This document shows positions 1 to 5,853 of a DNA stretch of 7,164 bases, one piece after another. The DNA comes from Chloroflexota bacterium (GTDB lineage: Bacteria; Chloroflexota; Limnocylindria; Limnocylindrales; CSP1-4). Where the stretch lies: the NCBI GenBank assembly GCA_021789355.1, contig JAJYJR010000297.1, positions 1-7,164 of the forward strand. The letters are read 5' to 3'. A program made the translations under genes and the position numbers. The number at the start of each line of letters is the position of its first letter. Within the stretch, counting starts at the first letter, position 1. A model generated the notes under the pieces. That model searched no databases. It saw nothing but the letters and a program-made list of their open reading frames with translations, and was not told the origin of the DNA.

Positions 1-821
1 CAGACGCCGCAGCCCGTGCACGTCGACTCGTCCACCTGCCGGGCGCGCCGCCGGATCTCCACCGTGAAGTTGCCCACGTACCCGGAGACGCGTTCGACCT
101 CGCTGTAGGTGAGCAGCGTGATGTTCGGGTGGGTGCCGGCCTCGACCATCCGCGGGGTCAGGATGCAGGCCGAGCAGTCCAGCGTCGGGAACGTCTTGTC
201 GAACTGGGCCATGTGTCCGCCCAGCGACGGCTCGCGTTCCACGAGATAGACGGGGTGCCCGGCGTTGGCGAGCTCGAGCGCCGCCGAGATGCCGCCGATC
301 CCGCCGCCCACGACCAGGGTCGCCGGGTGGATGGGGACCCGCAGCGGCTTCAGCTCCTCGTCGTGCCGGACACGCTCCACCCCACCCGCGACGATCGCCC
401 TGGCCTTCTCGGTCGCCGCGGCCCGATCGGTGTGGACCCAGGAGTCCTGCTCGCGAATGGAGACGAGCTCGCAGAGGTACGGGTTCAGCCCGGCGTTCTC
501 GCAGGCGGTGCGGAAGGTCCGTTCGTGCAGGTGGGGCGAGCAGGCCGCCACCACCACCCGGTTGATGTGGCGCTCCCGGATGTCTCGTTCGATGAGTTCC
601 TGCCCCAGGCTGGAGCACATGAACCGGTAGTCCCTGGCGACCGTGACGCCACGGCTGCCCAGGTTCGCGGCGGCCCAGTCGCGGACCGCCTCGACATCGA
701 CCGTGCCGGCGATGTTGCTGCCGCAGTGGCAGACGTAGACGCCGATCCGCAGGTCGGCCCCGTGCACGGGGGTCGGGTCCGGCGGGGCCACCTTCTCGGA
801 GCCCACCATCTCGGCGCTCAC
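1..821 (-). CDS. hdrA: HdrA-like heterodisulfide reductase flavin/FeS subunit A (5' part only, runs off left edge)
   Basis: This is the N-terminal 273 codons of an HdrA-type subunit. In the family HdrA carries FAD and several [4Fe-4S] clusters and is the hub, often electron-bifurcating, of the cytoplasmic HdrABC complex. Seen here: an N-terminal HdrA domain with VYVCHCGSNIAGTVD (Cys31, Cys33), FMCSSLGQ (Cys69) and AACSPHLHERTF (Cys94); a dinucleotide-binding motif VVGGGIGGISAA near residues 170-181; the hallmark LGGHMAQFDKTFPTLDC followed by CSAC (Cys216, Cys219); and, at the cut edge, CTGCGV (Cys268, Cys271), which starts a ferredoxin-type cluster motif. The start is GTG at 821. It overlaps the hdrB stop as GTGA and has GAGGTGG just upstream. 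ATG at 809 (Met5) is a less likely alternative. Full-length family members are far longer, so the remaining FeS domains lie outside the window. The physiological partner cannot be seen. Confidence 0.95.
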   Translation of the reverse strand, partial: MSAEMVGSEKVAPPDPTPVHGADLRIGVYVCHCGSNIAGTVDVEAVRDWAAANLGSRGVTVARDYRFMCSSLGQELIERDIRERHINRVVVAACSPHLHERTFRTACENAGLNPYLCELVSIREQDSWVHTDRAAATEKARAIVAGGVERVRHDEELKPLRVPIHPATLVVGGGIGGISAALELANAGHPVYLVEREPSLGGHMAQFDKTFPTLDCSACILTPRMVEAGTHPNITLLTYSEVERVSGYVGNFTVEIRRRARQVDESTCTGCGV

Positions 822-1813
822 CGCGCCACCTCGTCGCGATCCGGCATCACCGGCATCGGCAATGCGGGCCCCCTGGGCCGCGCCGGCCGCCGCACCCTGG
901 CGGGAGCCGCCTCCGGCCCCGGCTCGTCCGAGATGTGCGCCAGCGCCGGACGCGCGTCCACGACCTCGCGCCCGAAGCCGACGGCCTCCGGCGCCAGGCC
1001 GAACGCCAGCCCGATCACCTGGGTGAAGAACACGATCGGCACGTGGTAGGCGGTTCTGAAGTGGGCGTTCATCTCGCCCTGGAAGGCATCGATGTTCATC
1101 TGGCACATCGGGCAGACCGTGACCATCATGTCGGCGCCGGCCCGCTCGGCCGCGTCGACGAGGCGCCGGATCATGTCGAACGCGGTGGAGGGGCTGATCT
1201 GCGTCATGTGCCCGCCGCAGCAGTCGGTCGCCAACGGGAACTCGACGACCTCGGCCCCCAGCGCGGCGAGCAGGCGATCCAGCTCGCGCGGGTGCTCGTG
1301 GTCGGTCCAGCGCCCGTCGTAGTCCGGCCGCGGCACCATGCAGCCGAGGTACGGCGCCAGCTTCAACCCGCGCAGGGGACGGGTGACGTGGCTCCGCACG
1401 GCGTCGAGGCCCACCTCGTGAACGATCACGTCCAGGAGGTGCCGCACCTTGATCGAGTCGGGCGTGTAGTGCAGGCCGCCGGCGGCCAGGGCCTCGTTGA
1501 CCCGGGCGCCGAACTCCGCGCTCTCGGCCATCGCGTGGTTGGCCTTCGACAGGTTCAGGAAGCAGGCGCTGCACGGCGCCACGAGCGTGTCGGTGCCGTT
1601 GCGCGCGCGCTCCGCGAGCGCCAGGTTGCGGGCGATCAGGGCGTACGCGGGGAGCCGGCTCAGGCCCAGGTACTCCGTTGCCCCGCAGCAGTTCCAGTCG
1701 TCGATCTGGTGCAGGTCGACCCCGAGCGGCCCCGTGATGGCGTCGAGGGAGTCGCGGTAGGAACGCGCGCTGCTGTCCATGGAGCAGCCGGGGTAGTAGA
1801 TGTAGCCGCTCAT
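818..1813 (-). CDS. hdrB: HdrB-like heterodisulfide reductase subunit B (two CCG domains)
   Basis: This 331-residue protein has two cysteine-rich CCG domains. In characterised HdrB these bind the two noncubane [4Fe-4S] clusters that cleave a disulfide. The first motif has Cys10 (IYYPGCSMDSSARSY), Cys42-Cys43 (NCCG) and Cys81/Cys84 (CSAC). The second has Cys158 (YLGCMVPRP), Cys198-Cys199 (DCCGGHM) and Cys234/Cys237 (CPMC). All ten cysteines are present, so both cluster sites look functional. The ATG at 1813 overlaps the hdrC stop as ATGA, with GGAGG 7 nt upstream. The open frame extends further upstream to 2167, but that part is a shadow of hdrC. The last 50 or so residues form a Pro/Arg/Ala-rich tail beyond the conserved fold. 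The natural substrate in a non-methanogen is unknown; it need not be CoM-S-S-CoB. Confidence 0.95.
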   Translation of the reverse strand: MSGYIYYPGCSMDSSARSYRDSLDAITGPLGVDLHQIDDWNCCGATEYLGLSRLPAYALIARNLALAERARNGTDTLVAPCSACFLNLSKANHAMAESAEFGARVNEALAAGGLHYTPDSIKVRHLLDVIVHEVGLDAVRSHVTRPLRGLKLAPYLGCMVPRPDYDGRWTDHEHPRELDRLLAALGAEVVEFPLATDCCGGHMTQISPSTAFDMIRRLVDAAERAGADMMVTVCPMCQMNIDAFQGEMNAHFRTAYHVPIVFFTQVIGLAFGLAPEAVGFGREVVDARPALAHISDEPGPEAAPARVRRPARPRGPALPMPVMPDRDEVAR

Positions 1814-2400
1814 GACGCGGCCTCCAGGTCCTTCGCCCGGGCCAGGATCCGCCTGAGGCCGCTCATGCCACGGATGCGCCTGGGGGGCGTGATTCGCATC
1901 CGCCCGCTGCGCAGCATGCTGATCCCCATCGGGGCCATCGCGGGCAGACGGGTGAGGTAGTGGCGCAGGTAGTGGCGCGCGGTGAGGCCTACCTCGAAGC
2001 TGCGCCCGAACGTCTCCACGTTCCAGACGAAGGCCTTCGAGAAGTCGGGTGCGGTCGAGCTCGCGTACGCGTGGCTGGCCACCGCCATGTTCTTCAGCGT
2101 GTACATCACGTCCGTGATCCGCACGTCCTGCGGGCAGCGGACGGTGCAGAAGTAGCAGGAGACGCACATCCAGGGGGTGTTGCTGGCCAGCACCGGCTCA
2201 CGCATGCCCGCGCCGATCAAGGCGAACAGCGCGCGGGGAGTGTGGTCCATGTCGTCCGCCGACGGGCACGAGCCACCACAGGCACCGCACTGGATGCACC
2301 TGTCGAGTCGGCACGTCGCGCCGGTGCGCGCGATCACCTCATCGAGGAACTCGCGGCCGAGTCTCCCGATCGCGGGCTGTGCCAGCTGGACCTGGGTCAC
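1810..2400 (-). CDS. hdrC: HdrC-like heterodisulfide reductase subunit C (2x[4Fe-4S] ferredoxin-like)
   Basis: This 196-residue iron-sulfur protein would pass electrons between HdrA and HdrB. It has two classical cluster motifs: Cys35-x2-Cys38-x2-Cys41-x3-Cys45-Pro (CIQCGACGGSCP) and Cys79-x2-Cys82-x2-Cys85-x3-Cys89-Pro (CVSCYFCTVRCP). A basic C-terminal half follows, as is usual in HdrC. The chosen start is GTG at 2400, because AGGAGGTG lies directly upstream with 6 nt between AGGAGG and the start. The open frame continues upstream to 2568, but that extension is low-complexity, runs into the repeat array and has no family similarity that I recognise. hdrC is the first gene of the hdrCBA operon, and its stop overlaps the hdrB start by 4 bp. 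The length is normal for the family. Confidence 0.94.
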   Translation of the reverse strand: MTQVQLAQPAIGRLGREFLDEVIARTGATCRLDRCIQCGACGGSCPSADDMDHTPRALFALIGAGMREPVLASNTPWMCVSCYFCTVRCPQDVRITDVMYTLKNMAVASHAYASSTAPDFSKAFVWNVETFGRSFEVGLTARHYLRHYLTRLPAMAPMGISMLRSGRMRITPPRRIRGMSGLRRILARAKDLEAAS

Positions 2401-2404
2401 CGGC

Positions 2405-2412
2405 CACCTCCT
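2405..2412 (-). promoter_or_regulatory. Strong Shine-Dalgarno of hdrC
   Basis: On the minus strand AGGAGGTG precedes the GTG codon at 2400, with 6 nt between AGGAGG and the start. It is a near-perfect anti-16S match and decides the hdrC start. It excludes the longer upstream frame that reaches 2568. Confidence 0.85.
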
Positions 2413-2470
2413 GCTTGTTCTGCGCGGCAATCGTTCCGCCGGGGTCAGGGAGGGGCAAGGGGACGCAGGC

Positions 2471-2486
2471 GCCCTGAGATCAGGGC
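2471..2486. promoter_or_regulatory. Operator-like palindrome upstream of hdrC
   Basis: This is a perfect inverted repeat with 7-bp arms, GCCCTGA (2471-2477) and TCAGGGC (2480-2486), and a 2-bp centre. It lies about 70 bp upstream of the hdrC start. As DNA it looks like a dimeric repressor site. As RNA it could form a 6-bp stem with a 4-nt loop. No T-tract follows on either strand, so a classical intrinsic terminator is unlikely. The function is inferred only from symmetry and position. Confidence 0.45.
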
Positions 2487-2499
2487 CAGTTGGGGGCAG

Positions 2500-2505
2500 A
2501 GGATA
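2500..2505 (-). promoter_or_regulatory. Possible -10 element for the hdrCBA operon
   Basis: On the minus strand TATCCT (4 of 6 matches to TATAAT) stands out in otherwise very GC-rich DNA. It would place transcription start near 2493, with the palindrome at 2471-2486 immediately downstream in an operator position and a leader of about 93 nt before hdrC. No convincing -35 element is visible, so this is a weak call. Confidence 0.25.
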
Positions 2506-2517
2506 GGGATAACGGGG

Positions 2518-2532
2518 GGCTCCCGGGGAGCC
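2518..2532. repeat. Inverted repeat at the edge of the GTCGAC array
   Basis: Arms GGCTCCC (2518-2524) and GGGAGCC (2526-2532) are perfect complements around one central base. In RNA this would fold as a 6-bp stem with a 3-nt loop. It abuts, and overlaps by three bases, the tandem array. GGGGAGCCG (2525-2533) recurs on the far side of the array at 2619-2627, so the array is bracketed by a 9-bp direct repeat. Confidence 0.6.
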
Positions 2533-2620
2533 GACCGGACAAGTCGACGGGCGGGGTCGACCGGACAAGTCGACGGGCGGGGTCGACCGGACAAGTCGAC
2601 GGGCGGGGTCGGCGGGCGGG
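2530..2620. repeat. Tandem array of 13-bp GTCGAC units (26-bp higher-order repeat, 3 copies)
   Basis: Seven 13-bp units start at 2530, 2543, 2556, 2569, 2582, 2595 and 2608. Five begin with the palindrome GTCGAC; the outer two begin with the one-mismatch forms GCCGAC and GTCGGC. Two unit types alternate: A is GTCGACCGGACAA and B is GTCGACGGGCGGG. This gives three identical 26-bp copies in register (2533-2558, 2559-2584, 2585-2610), and the last unit is a B-like variant. The array fills the gap between the end of the saccharopine-dehydrogenase-like gene and the hdrCBA promoter region. Any two neighbouring GTCGAC hexamers can pair as a 6-bp stem with a 7-nt loop. It may be a multi-site operator, a transcript-end structure or a simple tandem expansion; the sequence does not decide. 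No coding role is apparent. Confidence 0.9.
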
Positions 2621-2643
2621 GGAGCCGCGCCGGTCCGACCAGG

Positions 2644-3897
2644 TCAGGCGCGCGACGCCTCCGGCATGGCGACCGGCCGGTGGCTGTCGGGGTCCCGCTC
2701 CTCGATCGCGTGATGGATCCCGTACCGATCCATCACCGCCAGGTACGGGTCGGGATCGAACGCCTCGGGCCCGAGCACGCCCTCGCCCTTCCAGGCGCCT
2801 TCCGCGAGCAACTCCATGGCGACGACCGGGTTGAAGCCCGTCTGGTACCCGACCACCTGGAGCCCGTACCGCCGCATCGTCTCGCGGGCGTCGGACGTCT
2901 GGTACAGGTAGACCTCGCGCGGACGGCCGCCCCTGGTCCCAGTCACGAGCGTGCCCACGATGGCCCGTCCGACCATCCTGTCGCCGATCGTTGCCGGATC
3001 GGGGGTGACGGCCGCCACGACGTCGCGCGGCGACACCTCCACGCCCTTGACCCGCACCTTCTCCTTGCTGTCCAGGCCGAGCGCGTGCAGCGTCTTCAGC
3101 GTCTCGATGAACTCGCTCCCGAGCGCGTACTTGAAGGTGGCCTTCCGGCAGTCGATCCAGCGCGGGACGAGCAGCACCTCCTCGTGCTCGACGTGCACGC
3201 ACTCGACGGGGCCCACGCCCTCGGGGAACTCGAACATCTCCGGCTCGGCGAACGGCTCGAGGGTGTACCAGCCGCGGTCCCGCTCCCAGATGACGGGCGG
3301 ATTCAGGCACTCCTCGATGGTGGTCCAGATCGAGAAGACGGTCGCGAAGGGGTAGCCCTCGATGCGAAGGTCGCCGCCGTCACGAACGTTGATCTCGTCG
3401 ACCTCGTCGAAGAGATGGGTGGCCGCGTATTTCGCGAAGACGTCCGACAGGCCGGGATCCATGCCCATGCCCACGAGCGCGAGCCGGCCCCGATCGCGCC
3501 AGGCCTGGTCCCTGGCGAACTGCTCGTCGCCAAGCTTGACCCCGGTCTGGTGGTACGGATCGCCGGGATGAGGAGCCGACAGGCTCACCGCCATGTCCAG
3601 GTAGTCCACGCCGGCGTCGAACGCTCCGTCGAAGATGGGCATCACGAAGCGTGGGTCGACGGCGTTGACCACGAGATCCACGCCGTGACGTGACGCGGCG
3701 CCGGCCACCGCGGCATGATCCGAGGCGTCGATGCGCTCGGCGGTGAAGACCGGATCGCCGCCCGCGGCGGACGCCACCCGGCTCGCGCGGTCCACGTCGT
3801 AGTCGGCGACGATCATTCGCTCCAGCCAGGGTCGACCCCCACTGAGCCTGGCGATCGACTCCCCGACGGTCCCGGCTCCGACCAGCAGCACCTTCAT
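2644..3897 (-). CDS. Saccharopine dehydrogenase family oxidoreductase, substrate unknown
   Basis: This 417-residue protein resembles the saccharopine dehydrogenase/reductase (LYS9-like) superfamily of NAD(P)-dependent enzymes acting on amino-acid adducts or amino acids. Seen: an N-terminal Rossmann motif MKVLLVGAGTVGESIA (Gly7, Gly9, Gly12); an acidic end of beta-strand 2 (VADYD, Asp32), which in this fold usually favours NAD over NADP; VDLVVNAVDP near 73-82; DYLDMAV at 98-104; and the family-typical GMGMDPGLSDVFAKYA at 143-158. The C-terminal part (about 150-380) would be the substrate-binding domain. The ATG at 3897 has AGGAGA 6 nt upstream and a plausible promoter. It reads the same way as hdrCBA but 243 bp and a repeat array away, so co-transcription is uncertain. 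It is divergent from mccB. Saccharopine dehydrogenase, lysine dehydrogenase or a polyamine-related enzyme are all possible; I cannot choose among them. Confidence 0.85.
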   Translation of the reverse strand: MKVLLVGAGTVGESIARLSGGRPWLERMIVADYDVDRASRVASAAGGDPVFTAERIDASDHAAVAGAASRHGVDLVVNAVDPRFVMPIFDGAFDAGVDYLDMAVSLSAPHPGDPYHQTGVKLGDEQFARDQAWRDRGRLALVGMGMDPGLSDVFAKYAATHLFDEVDEINVRDGGDLRIEGYPFATVFSIWTTIEECLNPPVIWERDRGWYTLEPFAEPEMFEFPEGVGPVECVHVEHEEVLLVPRWIDCRKATFKYALGSEFIETLKTLHALGLDSKEKVRVKGVEVSPRDVVAAVTPDPATIGDRMVGRAIVGTLVTGTRGGRPREVYLYQTSDARETMRRYGLQVVGYQTGFNPVVAMELLAEGAWKGEGVLGPEAFDPDPYLAVMDRYGIHHAIEERDPDSHRPVAMPEASRA

Positions 3898-3903
3898 ACA
3901 GTC

Positions 3904-3909
3904 TCTCCT
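3904..3909 (-). promoter_or_regulatory. Shine-Dalgarno of the saccharopine-dehydrogenase-like gene
   Basis: AGGAGA on the minus strand lies 6 nt before the ATG at 3897. It supports that ATG as the true start. Confidence 0.75.
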
Positions 3910-3947
3910 GCGCTTCGCGTGGCGCTCCGCACGTGCGTTGTTGGACG

Positions 3948-3974
3948 ATTATCGCATGAGATTATGTGTGTCAG
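3948..3974 (-). promoter_or_regulatory. Probable sigma70-type promoter for the saccharopine-dehydrogenase-like gene
   Basis: On the minus strand CTGACA (3974-3969, 5 of 6 to TTGACA) is followed after 15 bp by GATAAT (3953-3948, 5 of 6 to TATAAT). The -10 is preceded by TGC, an extended -10 TGN motif that can compensate for the short spacer. Transcription would begin near 3941 and give a leader of about 44 nt. The surroundings are a local AT-rich island: 32 of 70 bases at 3941-4010 are G or C, far below the flanking genes. GATTAT also occurs twice, 13 bp apart (3947 and 3960), and may be part of a binding site. Confidence 0.5.
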
Positions 3975-4051
3975 CTCTATTTGCTCGCACATGCCGCAAT
4001 CAAGACACGAATTCCGCAGGTCCGGCAGGCAGGCCGCATGAACCGCCGGGA

Positions 4052-4066
4052 GGGCCGGCACGGCCC
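4052..4066. repeat. Short perfect inverted repeat upstream of mccB
   Basis: GGGCCG (4052-4057) and CGGCCC (4061-4066) flank the 3-nt spacer GCA. It lies about 40 bp before the mccB start. It could be an operator, or an RNA hairpin if transcription begins further upstream. In GC-rich DNA such a structure may also be chance. Confidence 0.35.
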
Positions 4067-4091
4067 GCCACAGGAGCCCGGCCGTGCGCGC

Positions 4092-4117
4092 GGGGAGGCG
4101 ACGTATGATCCCCGCCA
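4092..4117 (+). promoter_or_regulatory. mccB translation start region: Shine-Dalgarno and overlapping -10-like TATGAT
   Basis: GGGGAGG (4092-4098) is 6 nt before ATG 4105 and supports that start. The hexamer TATGAT (4104-4109), which overlaps this ATG, also matches a -10 box (5 of 6 to TATAAT). It lies 7 nt before a second in-frame ATG at 4117. Transcription from it would begin at or next to that ATG and make a leaderless mRNA. Both modes may operate; the encoded proteins differ by only four residues. Confidence 0.5.
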
Positions 4118-5754
4118 TGCCCGTGCTGCGGAGCCGCACAGATCCGGCCGACGCGGAGTCCCAGGCCAACCGGGCCGCGATGGAGCGGCTGGTGGCCGAT
4201 CTCCGGGCGCGCCAGGCGGGCGTGGCGGAACGCGGCGCCGGCGGCGACGACGCGTCCATCGCGCGCCATCGCTCCCGGGGCAAGCTGCCGGTCCGCGAGC
4301 GCATCGACCGGCTGCTGGACCCGGGCACCGCGTTCCTCGAGTTGAGCACCTTCGCGGCGGACGGCGTCTACGACGAGCCCGTGCCATGCGCCGGGATCGT
4401 CACCGGCGTGGGGCGCATCGAGGGCACCACCTGCGTGGTGATCGCGAACGACGCCACGGTGAAGGGCGGCACCTACTACCCCCTCACCGTCAGGAAGCAC
4501 CTGCGGGCGCAGGAGATCGCGCTGGAGAACCACCTGCCCTGCCTCTACCTCGTGGATTCCGGGGGCGCCTACCTCCCGTTGCAGGCGGAGGTCTTCCCGG
4601 ACCGCGATCACTTCGGGCGGATCTTCTACAACCAGGCGCGCATGTCGGCGCTGGAGATCCCGCAGGTGGCGCTCGTGATGGGAAGCTGCACGGCGGGCGG
4701 CGCGTACGTGCCGGCCATGAGCGACGAGACCGTGATCGTCCGCGGCACGGGCACGATCTTCCTCGGCGGTCCCCCGCTGGTGAAGGCGGCCACCGGCGAG
4801 GACGTGTCGGCGGAGGAGCTGGGCGGCGCCGAGGTGCACGCGCGGATCAGCGGCGTGGCCGACTACGAGGCCCTGGACGACGAGCACGCGCTGGCCCTCG
4901 GTCGCTCGATCGTGGCCCATTTCTCGCGCCGGGCGCCCGACCCGCCCTGGGAACGCCTGGCACCCGAACCGCCGGCGGTCGGATCGGACGGGGGCGACGG
5001 GACCGCGGGCCTGTACGACGTGATCCCGGCCGACCTGCGGCGGGGCCGGCTCCACGCCCGCGAGGTGATCGCGCGGCTCGTCGACGGCAGCCGCCTCCAC
5101 GAGTTCAAGCCGCTCTACGGCGAGACCCTGGTCTGCGGGTTCGCCCATCTCGAGGGCTACCCGGTCGCGATCCTCGCCAACGACGGCATCCTGTTCAGCG
5201 AGTCCGCGCTCAAGGGGGCCCACTTCATCGAGCTGGCCGCGCAGCGGCGCGTGCCGCTCGTGTTCCTCCAGAACATCGCGGGGTTCATGGTCGGGCGCGA
5301 GTACGAGGCGGGTGGGATCGCCAAGCACGGCGCGAAGCTGGTGACGGCGGTCGCCTGCGCCGAAGTACCCAAGTTCACCGTGCTCGTCGGGGGCAGCTTC
5401 GGCGCCGGCAACTACGCCATGGCGGGGCGCGCCTACCAGCCGCGGTTCCTGTGGTCCTGGCCCAACAGCCGGATCAGCGTGATGGGCGGGCAGCAGGCGG
5501 CCCGGGTCCTCTCGACGGTCCGCGAGGCTTCGCTGCCCGGAGGGCGGTGGCCGTCCGAGAACGAGCGAGCCGCGTTCGAGGCACCGATCCTCGACGGGTA
5601 CGAGCGCGAGGGTTCGCCGTGGTACGCGACGGCACGCCTGTGGGACGACGGTGTGATCGACCCGCTCGACACGCGCCGCGTCCTGGCCCTGGGGATCGAG
5701 GCCGCGCTGCACGCCCCGATCCGGGAGACGAAGTTCGGCGTCTTCCGCATGTAG
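4105..5754 (+). CDS. mccB: 3-methylcrotonyl-CoA carboxylase beta (carboxyltransferase) subunit
   Basis: This 549-residue biotin-dependent acyl-CoA carboxyltransferase moves carboxyl from carboxybiotin to an acyl-CoA. It is best matched to methylcrotonyl-CoA carboxylase of leucine catabolism, a cytosolic enzyme. The crotonase-like N-half shows [20 protein letters not shown] near 121-140, SGGAYLP (152-158) with [21 protein letters not shown] after it, [16 protein letters not shown] (193-208) and [17 protein letters not shown] (216-232). The C-half shows [36 protein letters not shown] (from 390) and [20 protein letters not shown] (from 429). These are the glycine-rich oxyanion and CoA/biotin-pocket segments, all intact. 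Length agrees with the family. Geranyl-CoA or another branched acyl-CoA is an alternative substrate. ATG 4105 was chosen for its Shine-Dalgarno; ATG 4117 is possible, and GTG 4084 is less likely. The partner alpha subunit is two genes downstream. Confidence 0.93.
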   Translation: MIPAMPVLRSRTDPADAESQANRAAMERLVADLRARQAGVAERGAGGDDASIARHRSRGKLPVRERIDRLLDPGTAFLELSTFAADGVYDEPVPCAGIVTGVGRIEGTTCVVIANDATVKGGTYYPLTVRKHLRAQEIALENHLPCLYLVDSGGAYLPLQAEVFPDRDHFGRIFYNQARMSALEIPQVALVMGSCTAGGAYVPAMSDETVIVRGTGTIFLGGPPLVKAATGEDVSAEELGGAEVHARISGVADYEALDDEHALALGRSIVAHFSRRAPDPPWERLAPEPPAVGSDGGDGTAGLYDVIPADLRRGRLHAREVIARLVDGSRLHEFKPLYGETLVCGFAHLEGYPVAILANDGILFSESALKGAHFIELAAQRRVPLVFLQNIAGFMVGREYEAGGIAKHGAKLVTAVACAEVPKFTVLVGGSFGAGNYAMAGRAYQPRFLWSWPNSRISVMGGQQAARVLSTVREASLPGGRWPSENERAAFEAPILDGYEREGSPWYATARLWDDGVIDPLDTRRVLALGIEAALHAPIRETKFGVFRM

Positions 5755-5781
5755 GCAGCCGCCCGGGGCTCCGGCAGTCGG

Positions 5782-5787
5782 TACAAT
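5782..5787 (+). promoter_or_regulatory. Possible -10 element upstream of the SemiSWEET gene
   Basis: TACAAT (5 of 6 to TATAAT) lies 28 bp after the mccB stop in a GC-rich gap. Start near 5794 would give a leader of about 77 nt that contains the two hairpins at 5805-5829 and 5854-5870. No clear -35 element is present. This would allow the SemiSWEET gene to be expressed separately from mccB. Confidence 0.4.
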
Positions 5788-5804
5788 CGGTCTCGCCGCG
5801 CGTG

Positions 5805-5829
5805 CGCTCCTCCTGGGACCCAGTGAGCG
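5805..5829 (+). other. Stem-loop in the SemiSWEET leader
   Basis: CGCTC (5805-5809) pairs with GAGCG (5825-5829). Inside it CTGG (5813-5816) pairs with CCAG (5820-5823) around the loop GAC, and the two stems are separated by a small asymmetric internal loop. It could be an mRNA leader structure. There is no T-run after it, so it is not a standard terminator of mccB. The function is unknown. Confidence 0.35.
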
Positions 5830-5853
5830 TGGCCCGTTCGCCAGAGCGCAGTC

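Noticed and set aside
129..1049. Plus-strand open frames opposite hdrA and hdrB
   Set aside because: The minus strand encodes unmistakable HdrA and HdrB cysteine motifs in this interval.
1814..2167. Upstream extension of the hdrB frame to 2167
   Set aside because: This part overlaps hdrC in another frame and has no HdrB similarity. HdrB begins at the ATGA overlap with YIYYPGC close behind.
2504..2521. Partial match to the I-SceI homing endonuclease site (TAGGGATAAC then divergence)
   Set aside because: The first ten bases match but most of the remaining eight do not, and no homing endonuclease gene or intron is nearby; likely coincidence.
2401..2568. Upstream extension of the hdrC frame to a start at 2568
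   Set aside because: The extension translates the repeat array and a Pro/Arg-rich stretch. A near-perfect Shine-Dalgarno precedes the internal GTG at 2400.
2530..2620. Possible CRISPR array
   Set aside because: The repeats are directly adjacent with no unique spacers, and no cas genes are present.
1960..3693. Long plus-strand open frame opposite hdrC and the saccharopine-dehydrogenase-like gene
   Set aside because: It runs antisense across two real genes and their intergenic repeat array and has no recognisable domain; a composition shadow.
4084..4104. GTG 4084 as mccB start
   Set aside because: No Shine-Dalgarno precedes it, and the extension would place the good GGGGAGG site inside the coding region; ATG 4105 fits better.
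4000..5712. Very long open frame on the minus strand opposite mccB
   Set aside because: It lies antisense to a clearly recognised carboxyltransferase. Its translation is low-complexity, rich in Arg, Gly, Ala and His, with no family motif. Long antisense frames are expected from third-position GC bias.
5755..5781. Possible intrinsic terminator after mccB
   Set aside because: Only 4-bp GC stems can be drawn (for example CCGG with a 4-nt loop), and no T-tract follows.
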